A stretch of DNA of 64,000 nt, from assembly GCA_013398615.1 (NCBI GenBank), contig VZSR01001685.1:27721192-27785191 (forward strand), read 5' to 3'. The notes under the pieces were generated by a model. The model saw only the letters and a list, made by a program, of their open reading frames with translations, was not told the origin of the DNA and ran no database searches. Position 1 is the stretch's first letter. Each line of letters opens with the position of its first letter. Positions 14,505-25,550 of the stretch are shown one piece after another. The translations under genes and the position numbers were made by a program. Source of the DNA: Brachypodius melanocephalos. Taxonomy: Eukaryota; Chordata; Aves; Passeriformes; Pycnonotidae.

Positions 14505-14674
14505 CTGGAAATTGGAATGAAAGGATATTAATGAAGCTGCAATGCAGATGGTCATGTTGAAGGTGATGAAGAATTTATTAGGGAGACAGCCATCAGAGGC
14601 TGTGTAGTATATGAAGCATAAAACTGCTATAACTAATGACAGCAAGTAGTTTAGGCAAGTAATGGAGAGCACAG
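14505..14674 (-). CDS. Isolated SERINC (serine incorporator) family exon
   Basis: The minus strand carries a 170-nt exon: 2 nt completing a split codon, then 56 codons, ending on a codon boundary. Read with the split codon as alanine, its 57 residues align without gaps to a middle exon of vertebrate SERINC1/SERINC3. By eye about 30 of 57 residues match human SERINC1 as I remember it, including LNYLLSLV, YYT, the single C before NKFFI, and NM..C..AS. SERINCs are multi-pass membrane proteins of the plasma membrane and endomembranes; two hydrophobic segments here (about residues 9-24 and 36-52) correspond to membrane helices. The acceptor is good (TTCCCTTTTGTAG, with an upstream TACTAAAT branch-like motif), and the donor is CAG|GTGGGC. 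Known SERINC1 orthologues are far more conserved than this, so it is a divergent paralogue, a fast-evolving gene or a decaying duplicate. No other SERINC exon was found in the window. Identity to the family is fairly sure; function is not. Confidence 0.7.
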
Positions 14675-17256
14675 CTACAAAAGGGAACATGGAGATATAT
14701 TATTTAGTAATAAAGTTCTCATAAAAATGTGAAATATGAAGTAGAAAGATTAATATGATTGCACAAGCCATCTTAAATATCCATGCTGAACTTCTGCCTT
14801 TAAAAGAAGTAGACTGAATTTATGCCCAAGTCACAACGCGTAAGTCATGGCACTTATTTACATAGTTCATGCAAACTATTACAGATCTATGCATTTAATT
14901 TATTGAAATAATGTTTGAAAGGGGTATAATTTATTGCATTAACAATACAGCAGATGCTATATTTCTACCTGCCAAGTGATCCAAGAAGAGTAGGTCAGGT
15001 TATCAATCATCTTATCACACTGCAGAAGATCCAAGGATCTGCAGGTTGGCGTCTGCTCTCCTTTAATAATTACAGTCTTCCCTGAGATTGAACAGTAATC
15101 CTTTCTTTACATCTCCACTGCTGGGTTTAATCTTTGCACTAAGCCTAGGTAAAAGGAGACAACATGACTATAAACATTGCTTAAGACACCTTTTTCCCCC
15201 AGCATTTTGCATGCACTTGGAGCTAGAAAATATTTCTTGCATTCAACCACCTCTTCTGTGGTTTTCTTTTAGTAGTAGAAAGCTGAAGAATTTTAGATTA
15301 TGCTAACACTGGCATGCAGAAGAGATGAGTAGGGGGAAATTACAGAGGATTCTGGGCTATTTTTAAAAGCTGTTTAAGCCTGCTTTCCTCTCACCCATCT
15401 GAATTCATAATACATTAGGAAATGTGTCTTTAATGCATACATTGATCAAGCTGCCTAATTAGACGAAGCCATTCTTTTTTCCAGTTCTTTTCAAAATGCA
15501 TGAATGCTTATCCAAGACTGAACCCACTTTACTTGAAGGAGAATTTTCTGTCCAAAATAAAGCATTTTTCCAGTGCATATATCCTGTAATTAAAAAAAAA
15601 AGCATTGCAAATTGCTACACTTCAGTGCACAATAAAGGTTTATCCTTCTTCCCAGATTAAAAAGAAAAAATTGCCTAAAAATATTTTTGATGCTATCGAA
15701 ACAGGGGATTTTAATGCATTTGCCCAAATTTAGCTGTAATATTTATCTTTAGTGGAATTACAGTAATGTGAGACTGGCACAAAGTAAAACACTAAAGCAT
15801 TTTTTGAGAACATTGACCTCATCATTCATATAGAAGGACAGCTATTTTCTCAGACACTCTTTTTTTTATTAAGTTTTTAATTATTTTTTGTGCCATACAA
15901 TTTTTTTCTATCAACCACTTCTTCTGCCCATTCAAAGCCCATCAATACTGGGAAACACTGCTTGCATGACTGGTATGCTGAGATGATTTTGGAAAGATGT
16001 TGAACTGATGTGCATTTTTGACTAGCACAGTTACTGGCAAAAAGGTGGAATATGATAAAATCCTTCCTGTCAGAGTTTTCTCAGTTGTCCATTTCAATGT
16101 ACAGAATTAAAATGGAGCTCTTTGCTCACACTAGGTTAGACCCTGTCTCCAGAACACTCACTCTCTGATGTTAAACCAACACTTAAGTAGTGAATTTTAT
16201 ATATATATACTCACAACATATATATCCAGATAAATAAAGTCAGCCCTCATGACAATGTTCTTTTTCTGGCAGCCCCAGCTCTGCAGAGTTGGGACACGGA
16301 GCTAAGAATTGTAGCTTGCATTTGGAAATGTGTACTTTCTCTCCAAATGCAGGTGATAGACTTGCATAATGGAGGTTATGGAATTAATACACCCCCTATC
16401 ACAGTCTAACGACTCTGTGTTTGGTTTTTTAAAGAAATGGAAAAACTAAAGTGTCAGCCATTTGCATAATTCAGAGACACACTGAATTAAATAAAATGTT
16501 TATTTTGATATGTCAGCAGTAATATTTTATTCGTGAATCCTGCATGACTCAATTGAGAGACATAAAATCTTCTAAAGGGTAGGAGTATGAACAAACCTAG
16601 CTTTTGTTGCTTTGGGGCACTTGTTTACAAATCATATAATGTCTTTGATAAGAAATATTCCATTTTCCTTTTAATCTGTTTCTATTCTTCCTTCTTTCTC
16701 TCACATTTTCTTTTCTTTCTTTTGGAGGGGAAAATAGCCTAGAAAAAATTAACCTACAGGATGGTTAATTTTCCATAGTACACTGAATTATTTTGCTACC
16801 ACAATGCAGTTTGTTATATTTAGTAGAGGGTTTTTTTTGAATCATAAATGAATAAACTAGTTTGTTTAACTGTTACTGGAATTTTGCACTTTCCCCTTGT
16901 GAGTGGTTTTGCTGGCCTTATAATACTATTTTGGTTAGTTGAAATCTCATGAGTTATGAGTGTTATTTCCTTACAATTGCACATATTTTCCGTATTTCAC
17001 ACAAACCAATTATTTATCACACACATATACATGTGTTTCAAATTATTTTTAAATTAGTTCTTTCCTATTTTGTACTGTTTTAAATTGCTCTCAGTGTTTT
17101 GAATCTTTAAATAAATGATCTATTCAGACCTTACTAATGTTTTTCGAGATTTCACAGAATAGCTGCTGGTTTGTTTATGAAGAACACACTTTCTCACCTA
17201 TGCATCATATCCTCTTGCACCAAGGGGTATTTGGCAGCTGGTTCTCCCTTTCTCAC
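14675..17256. other. Gene-free stretch upstream of the SERINC-like exon
   Basis: On the minus strand this would be the intron preceding the SERINC-like exon if the gene is real. I looked for the expected previous exon (ending in a W-Y-A type codon series followed by a donor) and did not find it. The segment at about 16300-16540 has features typical of conserved enhancers, including an ATTTGCAT octamer, but that is only suggestive. Confidence 0.45.
16456..16475 (+). promoter_or_regulatory. POU octamer-type motif
   Basis: The sequence 'atttgcataattcag' contains a perfect ATTTGCAT octamer, the known POU-domain factor site, followed by an AT-rich homeodomain-like half. It sits in a 200-base stretch without repeats. 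The motif is common by chance, so regulatory function is conjecture. Confidence 0.2.
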
Positions 17257-17397
17257 CTAAGAATGGTGTAAAGCCAGGATGATAGAAACTGGGAATACTT
17301 GGGGTTCAAGACATTCCTTAAACCATCCTCGTCTACTCCTGTTGTGCCAGATGGCAAAGGCTGCATAATTCCACACGTCAGACCTGCAAACAATGGG
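17257..17397 (-). other. Exon-like segment, unrecognised
   Basis: On the minus strand a pyrimidine-rich acceptor (CACCTTTCTCTTTAG) and a strong donor (CTTAG|GTGAGA) bracket 141 nt. One of three frames stays open across the whole segment, entering in phase 1. It would encode about 46 residues, including GLTCGIMQPLPSG and PKYSQFLSSW; I recognise no family. An inner acceptor (TTTGCAG, exon start 17383) is also possible. It lies 2.6 kb upstream of the SERINC-like exon on the same strand but does not look like a SERINC exon. It could be a non-coding RNA exon or chance. Confidence 0.2.
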
Positions 17398-17634
17398 CTA
17401 AAGAGAAAGGTGATATGTGACTGCCCATGTGACACCACGAGGCAATGTTTAATAGATAATGTATTGAATCTATTTTTAAAATAAATTAAATGGAATGTTT
17501 TATATAATATTTTATGCTGCATATTTAGATGAGAGATACAGATATAATTTTCATATATAGATATCTCCTCTTCCATTTTAGCAGTTAGACAAAAGAGTGC
17601 AGTCAGAAATAGACATATGATGCCAGTCAGATTC

Positions 17635-18810
17635 TGGCTTTGTGGCTGGTGCTGTTGTGAGGGGTTTGGTTTTCATAACAATCATGTACACTTGGTTACC
17701 TCTAGATTATTAGGGAGGAGTGGGATCTACCTGTCTAGAAGAGGCAAGAGGATCTTTGGCAGCAGGCTGGCAGACTTGCCAGGCTTTGAACTGGAGAAGG
17801 CAGGGTCCAGAGGGGCGATGCTCAGGCCGTGGTACCCAACTTGGGGCTAAGCCTAGCTATCCAACAGCAGCAAATGTTCCTTGGCTGCCTCCCAGGATGA
17901 GAACCAGAAGGCCAACAGCCCCAGGGGTGTGTGTGGTTGTGGCAGAATCTCTTGCACCCCTCCTGGGAAGCTTGCATGCACAATTACCTTTCTGAAATGC
18001 CTGCACACAAACACACACAGCATGGGGAACACAGGAAGAATTGGAGGGCTAGAGATTTGTGTGCAGTCACAGGGCCACATTCTCCTTGCAGTTGCAGAGA
18101 CATGGTGGGATAGTTCACATGATTTGGATGCTGTCACAGATAGCTGTGTCTCTTTTAGGAAAGACAGGTCAGCAAAGTGAGGTGGTGGAGCTGCTTTTTA
18201 TGTTAGGGTGGAACTGGGATGTATCTCTGCCTCGGAGAGGATCAGAGATGAGTTGAGAGGGTATGAGTAAAAATTAAGGGGCAGGCTAATATGGGTGGCA
18301 CTGTTGAGGGAGTTTGCTGCAGGTCAGGAAAATTGTCAGTCATTTTCTACCTGGTCAGGAAAAAGAAGTTGATTAGGCTGCCTACAGGCAGCTGAAAGTA
18401 GCCTCATGACCTGGAGGAAAACAACCACTCTGGTATCTCTTGGAAAGATGACATGACTCAGGACACACAGGCCAGGAGGCTCCTGCAGAGCACTGATGAT
18501 AACCATGGTGGAAGAGAGGTGTGCTGCTCACCCTGTACTGACAAACAGTGAAGGACCAGCTAGGGTTTTGAATGTCTGGGGGCAATCTTGGCAGCAGTGA
18601 CCATGAGAGGGTGGAGTTTAGGATCCTGCATGAAAGAAGCAAGGCAGTGTGTAGGATTATAACCCTGGACTTCAGGAGAGCTAACTCTGGCCTTTTAAAG
18701 GACCTGCTTGGGAGAATCCCACGGGTTAGGAGTGTAGAAGAGAAGGGGTTTGAAGAGAGCTGGTTAATTTTCAAGCATCAATTCCTCCAGAGTCAAGATC
18801 TGTGCAATAT
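17635..18810 (+). mobile_element. CR1 LINE, 5'-proximal fragment with endonuclease region
   Basis: Three translated stretches recall CR1 protein: a 5' part with RGKRIFGSRLADLPGF and RPWYPTWG (about 17740-17850); then the start of the endonuclease with LKCLHTNTHSMGN and ETWWDSSHD (about 17980-18130); then the end of that domain with SDHERVEFRIL and LDFRRANSGLLKDLLGRIP (about 18590-18730). They lie in different frames with stops between them, so the copy is dead. The endonuclease normally nicks the target for reverse transcription. This copy lacks the reverse transcriptase and 3' tail, the opposite of the usual 5'-truncated CR1, so a longer insertion was probably cut by a later deletion. The ends are approximate. 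Confidence 0.85.
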
Positions 18811-20235
18811 GAGCCAGAATATGTTAAACGAAGTAGATTTTAAAACCAGCACCTGTTATCTTTCCTTAAACTCTTCTCTTGTCTGTCAATGGAAGTTTAT
18901 GTTTTATCCCCTCCAGGGTTCTGCAGTCACTTTACAGGCTATGGAATGATTTGGATAATATTTTATGAAGCATGGTATCAGAGGTTTAATTAGAAATCCA
19001 ACCTTCACTGCATTTCTTCCATCCATTCAATTTACATGCAGCAAAATGTTACCATCTTTATCTATCAAGAGACTATATTAAAAATCTTCCTGCAGCTCTA
19101 GATCTTCAGGTTCCTGAGGCTCCCATTCCACCCCTACTCTGTTTCTGGTGAGGAAAGCACTGCTTCTGGAGCACACAAAAAAACAAACAAGTTGACAAAT
19201 AAAAACACATTCAGAAAGTCAAATTATTTATTATTGGCTTTTATTTTCAAGTAAAGGAAATATTTTTTCTCTCTCAGAGAGAGCTTTTCTATGAATGAAA
19301 GGTAATGAAACAATGCAGAAAAGGGAATTTTTGTGCTTTGGTTTGTTTTTTTTTTAATTTCTGTCTTCATTCTTACATGGAGTAGAGAAGCAAGAGAGGA
19401 CCTGCTCTCTGATATGGCCAGGTAAGCTAATTCACAGTGAGCTCTTTTCTCTCAATATTTTCCAAGTACTGTTCTGGGATATAGAGAAAATCTTCAGAAA
19501 ACAAATTTTTTGCTTCTGAATTTGTTTCCTTTTCTCTATAATATTTCGTCAATTACCCAAATTTCCATGTCTCACAAAAAATAATTGCCTGTGGAAAAGT
19601 AAATTAGTATCCTAATTGCCTTCCTAACAGTTGGCCTGAACAATTTGCAAATTTCCCACTTTTCCAAGTAGTTTTTTTGTCTAGTCTTTATCAATATATA
19701 TTTGAAAATGTCATAATTTGCTAGTTATAGTCTTCATTTTGTATGCTTCTTTCTTAACAAAGATCTTTCAAAGGATAATTGAATGTCAATAATTTTTAAT
19801 TATTTCTAAAGTCATCTTCTCCTAATTTTCTAAACTATATATTTTTTCCATTACTTTTTTCCCTCAAAAATGAAGATGAAATCTTTTCATTTCCCTAATT
19901 ATTCTGAAATACAGAAACAAAATTAGATAAATTTTTACTGCTTCTATTTTCCTTACCCAAAATTCATTTTTTTATTATGTAGTCCTCATCTATTTTGCTT
20001 AATTTCTTTTTCCAATTTTGCATTCTGGAAATAAAAACGTTTCATGCTATTGACAGATTCTTTCAATAATGATAAGTATGAATGTTTCTTCTTCCTTACT
20101 TTGCATTCTAAATACAATTACCAATCTAAGTATAAAATTAAATATTAATTATTATGTTTCTCAATTAAACTATACTTTAAATGAGCTGTTCTGAAAAATG
20201 TCAGGGTATCCTAATGAACAAGTTGCAGCATGTGG
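18811..20235. other. Gene-free AT-rich spacer between CR1 copies
   Basis: AT-rich DNA with pyrimidine-rich stretches and no recognisable gene or repeat. It may include undetectable remains of the missing 3' half of the upstream CR1 copy. Confidence 0.5.
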
Positions 20236-21146
20236 ATATAGAACATTGGAATGTTATGGAGCTGGAATGGACTTTAATCATCATCTAGTCCCAGCCACCC
20301 CTGACATGGCTGGGGACATCTTCCACTCCACCAGGTTTCCCAAGGCCTTACCCACCCTGGCTTTGAACAATGTTAGGGTTGGAATACCCACAACCTCCCT
20401 GAGAAACCCAGTCCAGTGTCTCGCCACCCTTAATCAAAAAAATCTTTCTAACGTATATCCAAAATTTTTACTTTTTTCAACTTGTACACACTGTTCTTTC
20501 TCGTGATTCCTAACAAGAGTCCCTCTCTGGCTCCCCTCTAGGCTCCCTTAAGACGCTGGAATGCTGCTGTGAGGCCTCCGTGCAACCTTCCCTTGCACAG
20601 GCGGAACAGCCTCAACTTGCTCGTGTCTTACAGGGGAGATGCCCCCGTTCTCTTACCATCTTCATGGCCCTCCTCTGGACTTGCTTTAACAATTTCATGT
20701 CCTTCTTATGTTGGTGATACCAGAACTGAGTGCAGTACTCCAGGTGGGGTCTCACAAGAGTAAAGTAGAGAGGAAAATCATCTCCTTTGCCCTGCTGGCC
20801 ACGCTCCTATCAATGCAGTCCAGGATTCCATTGGATTACTGATCTGTGAGCGCTCATTGCTGGCTCGTGTTGAGCTTTTCATCATCCATAAGTTCTTCTT
20901 TCGGGCATTCATAGTCCCTATCCACAGGGCTGCTCTCAATCACTTCTCCATCCAACCTGTAGGTGTGTCTGGGATTGCCGTGACTGCAGGGCCCTGAGTC
21001 ACTTTGCTTTGTTGAACTACACGAGGCTTGCATGGGCTCACCCCTCTCAAGGGTCTCGAGGTCCCTCTGGATGGCTTCTCCTCCCTCCAGCACATGGATT
21101 GCTTCACACGGCTTGGTGCTGTCACCAAGTTTGCTGAGAGTGCATT
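20236..21146 (-). mobile_element. CR1 LINE, 3' half (reverse transcriptase C-terminus and 3' UTR)
   Basis: Read on the plus strand it follows the reverse complement of CR1: 3' UTR at 20236-20560, then the C-terminal coding part. Minus-strand translation gives IQRDLETLERGE, YRLDGEVIESSP and DEKLNTSQQ, typical of the region after the CR1 reverse transcriptase palm. At the 5' edge (about 21110-21140) the sequence that should encode the FADD catalytic box is altered and reads LSKLGDSTK in the local frame. The copy is 5'-truncated as usual for target-primed insertion, and the frame is interrupted further 3'. Non-functional. Confidence 0.9.
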
Positions 21147-23339
21147 AATAGTGCATCTGCAGATTGTAGGTGAACAATTCTAATCGTCTGCAGTTGTGCA
21201 GGTTGTACCAGAACCATTCTTTCCTCTTTCCTTCACTAGAGGAAAACCACAGGCCATGTTCGTGTGCTCATGTCTTAGTTGCATAAAAATCTTACTGAAG
21301 AAAAAGGATTTAGAGGGGAGTGAATGCTGAATAAATATTTAGAAATGCGAACAGAGGGTTTTTTTAAAATTTTTCCATTATGTGATTCCTGAGCTGTGTT
21401 ACCTCTTTGTCTTAAGAATCCATTGGTTTAATACCTAATTGGAATTGAGAAGGAAATTACTCAACATTGGTGATCCTTCTTATATTCTCTCTTTTTGTTG
21501 TACTTCTATAAAGACCCACAGAAAGATTTAAGATTATTTCTCCTTTATTTAGTTCATCTATTTTATTAACAAAATGGTTGCTAACTTCATTCCCTCCAAG
21601 TATGTTTAAAGTCAAATAATTTCCATGAGCTATAGTTGTCAAAGAGGTTTTCCCTCTCTCTCCATAACTCTGAAAAACCTGTATTCAATTGATGTGCTTT
21701 TCCTCATTTTGTTCCCAAATAAAATACATTTCACAACAATGAAATTGTGCAACTTCAATTCACTAACATTACACCTATGCTAAATTCAAATTTCTGGTGT
21801 CCTATTTGATGTTTAGCTACAAATTTTAATGCATGGTATCATATTCCCTTTACAGGAAACCACTCTTACAAGCATCAGTTAGTTTTGTTACCAGTAATAG
21901 ATAATTATATCACTTCTGTATCCTCTGCTTTGGGTGGGGTTTTTTTGTGCTCCTTTTATAACTCTGATGATACTTAAATAAAATAATGCTCCTGCTAGTC
22001 ATGACTTCCTGTTTCATAAATAGTTCATCCTCTGTCTTATTTTAAACTTGTGTGCCAGGCCATACATTAAATTGTAAGACAGATTTACTATAAAGCAGTG
22101 GATGCACTATAGAAACTTAAGAATAAAGTAACTGCATGAAGAAGATTTGTCTCCGAATGGCTGAAGATAAGAAAAGGTATAAAGGCAGTTTATACTGCTT
22201 ATTATGTCTGAAAGGGACCTGAGACCAAGAAGGTGAATCACATGCTAACAATAGGGAACTTACCTAGTCTTGCCCTCAAGGTGGCAAACCACCTTATCAC
22301 TAGAGAAGGAAACGATCCTAAAGGAAAAGAAAATAATAAGGAAAAAATATGAGTAGAATAACAAAGATATGATCTTGCTTTCAATATCAGATGTGGAGTC
22401 TGTGAGAGTTTCTAAGATGCTGAATTCTCTTTAATAATCATTAAAAGGTAGACTAACATTGAGCAGGTGGTGAAGGTTATCTGTGTTACATTGACAATGT
22501 TCGGAGCAAAGGATTGAAAAAAAATCCCAGGTTACCATGAAATTCTGACAGCAATTTAGTTAAATAAAATATAAAAGAAAAAAACCCAACCCTAACCTTT
22601 CTGGAAAAACTCAGCACTTAATTACAGTCAGTAGCTATCTGCCTAAGCTGCCTAAGTGAAAGAGAAGGCAAATGTTTACCATAAAGTGCTTAAAATTTGG
22701 AGATTATTTTAAAAACTATATTGTTAAAAGACCAGAAGAGAGGTTTCTATTACTGTTAGTCAAACAAAAAAACACAACCACAAACCAAACAAACAGGGAA
22801 AAAATCAACAAAAAACAAGAACAGAAAGTTATATATCAGCCTTAGGAAGTTAACACTCAAGGTAAATAACACAAACCTTTTATTTTAATAAAATTTATAG
22901 ACATTATTCACAGAATTGGTTTTGCTAAGGCAAATCAATACTGAAATAGTGCACTTTTAGAAAACACAGAAATCAATCAGTGTAAAGATACGCAGAATTT
23001 TCTTTTTAAAATGAAATATATAGTTGAAAGATCTAAGCATCAGAAAATGCAGAAATAATTTGAATAATTAAAAAGCAGCCTATCATAAGACATGCCATAT
23101 TGGAAGGAAACTGACTGTCCATCAGAAGTGTATATAGATATAAAATATCTCAGGATGCATGACATATATATGACTGTGATGTGTCCATCATAGTGCTCAC
23201 ATGATCTTAGCAAGCTTTACAAGGGATGTTAAGATGAGAAAGGATCATCAGTCATCAATCCTGATTTCCTGCATGATAAAGGGCTTAGCATTTTCAAAGT
23301 GCATACATAATTTAGAAACATATAGGCTGTGGGGTTCTC
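21147..23339. other. Gene-free stretch
   Basis: No gene recognised. It holds an A/CAAA-rich low-complexity stretch (22758-22826). A faint resemblance to old LINE 3' ends around 22080-22500 is too weak to annotate. Confidence 0.5.
22758..22826. repeat. CAAA-rich low-complexity sequence
   Basis: A and AC-rich sequence with several CAAA units (aaccaaacaaacaggg type), seen directly. Confidence 0.7.
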
Positions 23340-23505
23340 GTTAGATGCCCGACTCCTACTGATTCCGCATTTGATAAATGACACTGAGTATCTTAAATCT
23401 CCAAGGTCCAGATCCTCAAAGCCACTTTGGAAGCTAATTCCCCCTACAATCAAAGAAAATCAAACGTCTAAATGTCTTTGAGGACCTGGGCCTAACCCAT
23501 TTTTG
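23340..23505. repeat. Ancient palindromic interspersed repeat (unclassified)
   Basis: Two segments form inverted copies: 'ggtccagatcctcaaag' near 23405 and 'ctttgaggacctgggcc' near 23475. The complement of the second is ggcccaggtcctcaaag, matching the first at most positions. The motif 'taaat.tctttgaggacctgggcctaa' resembles a palindromic repeat I know as frequent in turtle and crocodile genomes and present as relics in birds. I cannot name the family with certainty; the palindrome suggests a MITE-like origin. Confidence 0.4.
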
Positions 23506-25411
23506 AAAAATTTGCCCTTTATGTCTCTCTTGATAAAGATAGGTGTAGTTAAATGAGGGGCCATTTTCATTTTCCTTTATAAGGAGCTGATAATGCAGGC
23601 ACTTGTCTTTAAGCATTCATCCAGGAAGTGGATAACTTGGAATCAGCCCTCTCCTCAGTCTGAGGATATTCTCATTACATCTTCTGCCTCCCAAGAGGAT
23701 GCCCTAAGCAGTGCTCTCAGCTAAGCTGTATCCTACACTACCCAGGAGAGGATGCATTACATGCTGGTTTTTACCCAGCTGCCCTGTCGTGAAGAACAGA
23801 GAATTCAAGATTTTGGGACAGAGAGGGGAAAAAAAAAGCAGAAACATGGCAGAAACATTTGCAGAAAGAGGATCCTGGTCCTTGCTTGAGTCATCAGTCC
23901 TCATCTATGCTAGTGATGTATTATGGCAAATGTGGCTGGGAATGTGGGAGCAGCCTTTTCCCAGCTATCAGGATAGTACCTCAGCCATGGGGCTGTTTTA
24001 TAAAAGAGAATTATCACCAGCACTAGCACAGTCACAGGGCCTGCCTCCTGTGTGCAGATCCTGCTCTTTCTCTCAAAAGTTTAAACACCTGTTTTCAAGG
24101 GACAATAACAGCCCATGGATTTCAAGCAGGATATCTGAGCAAGCCTCCAAATCCTTGAGTAGAGGCACAAGTGCTTTCTTTTAAGAGGGTGTTTTTCATT
24201 GACATTTTTCTACTGTCAGCTGTTACTAACTTCAGGTGCCTCCTTGCTAAATTAGCCCAACCTTCTGATTCCCACTCTGAGGAAATGCACCGAGACAAAC
24301 ACAGAACCCTGGGCTCCATTCTACAAGACAGTGTGTGGGCATGGCTGGTACTGCACCATAAATACACCTTGTCTCTCCTGTCTCTCTCTCATTTCCCTCC
24401 GTGATCAGGATAAACAAGGAAAAAAGCAAAGAACCTACAGAGTGTTCCAATTAATAAAAATCTGGATGGGAAAGTCCTGTACTGTTATTCTTCTGCCAGA
24501 ACAGCACTAACATACTCTGCTTAGAAAAATCAACAGTAGGCTTTAGGCAAGACATATAAGCAAGCCACAACAGGCCTGACCCTACAGTTATCCTATGATT
24601 TATAGTCTTCTTACAGCAATGTACTGTATTTGACACTGGCTAAGGGGTTAATCAGTTCTGAGCATTGGCTTGGTAATAGGGTCCTGCCCTCAGGGTCTAT
24701 TCAATCAATCAGAGTTGTCCAATGCTGTAATGCCTCAGTTCTGTGTGTAGGCAGATGAGCGTGCTGTCATTCAGCATTCTGGAGGTATATGGGCTTTGGG
24801 AAGCTTAGTGGAAATTCCACCTACACCAGGGCTGTCAAGCTCACTCCATGGAGAGCACTGACTATAAGAAGTGAGGTGACTGTGTTGAAAAAGGGGTCAC
24901 TAACTTCTCTGAGGGCAGCCTGAAGCCTTGGACCTGCTGAGAACAGGAAGTTACTGCCATTTTTAAGAACAAAAATGCTTGCCCTCATCCTCTTTAGAAG
25001 GAATTGTTCTTCAGGCCTTGTTGCAAAGGAAATTTTTCATCTTGAGCAATACAAAGGAAAATTGCTATTAAGTTGAATACATTTCTCCCCCAAAATAACC
25101 CAAAATTCCTGAAAGCATAAGCTCGGGAGGAAAAGGAATCTAGAATACTTCTGTAGAGCACATGAGGGACTAAAGAAAATATGCATATGCTTAAAGGGAC
25201 ATTATGTCAGAACCTGGAAAAAACTAACTTGGGTGTTTCTGTTGTTTTATTGTACAATATGGTGTCCAGCTTGTAAAAGATATATCTCAACCTACCAGTT
25301 CAGTGCTTTATGCAACATTTTAAACAGTTCCTAAAACAAGTAGGGCTGGACCATTGAAGATAACTAGATTGTGTTGCTTAGCTGCATTACCCTCGGGTGC
25401 TGTTGCTGCAG

Positions 25412-25550
25412 AAGCTGGTATGCATCAAGCTCTCCAGACCAGTGGTCTACCTGGGTTTGTGGATGCCTTTTACCCTGATTTTAAGGGGAATTTGAAGCAG
25501 TATCAGGCATTTGCAGTGCTGGTGGTCCTGCCATCAGCTACCTCCTCCAG
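25412..25550 (+). other. Exon-like segment, unrecognised
   Basis: An acceptor-like 'gctgttgctgcag' and a donor-like 'cctccag|gtgacc' bracket 139 nt. One frame stays open throughout and contains SGLPGFVDAFYPDFKG and QYQAFAVLVVLP; the other two contain stops. No family recognised. It could easily be chance. Confidence 0.15.

Noticed and set aside
22080..22500. Possible old LINE 3' end
   Set aside because: Isolated word matches without colinear order.
22585..22600. Telomere-like 'aaccctaacc'
   Set aside because: Only about one and a half units; chance length.
23711..24184. Longest open frame in the window (157 codons, plus strand)
   Set aside because: No recognisable domain, biased to W, S and C as chance frames in GC-richer DNA are. 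The opposite strand is also partly open and no splice or promoter context supports it.
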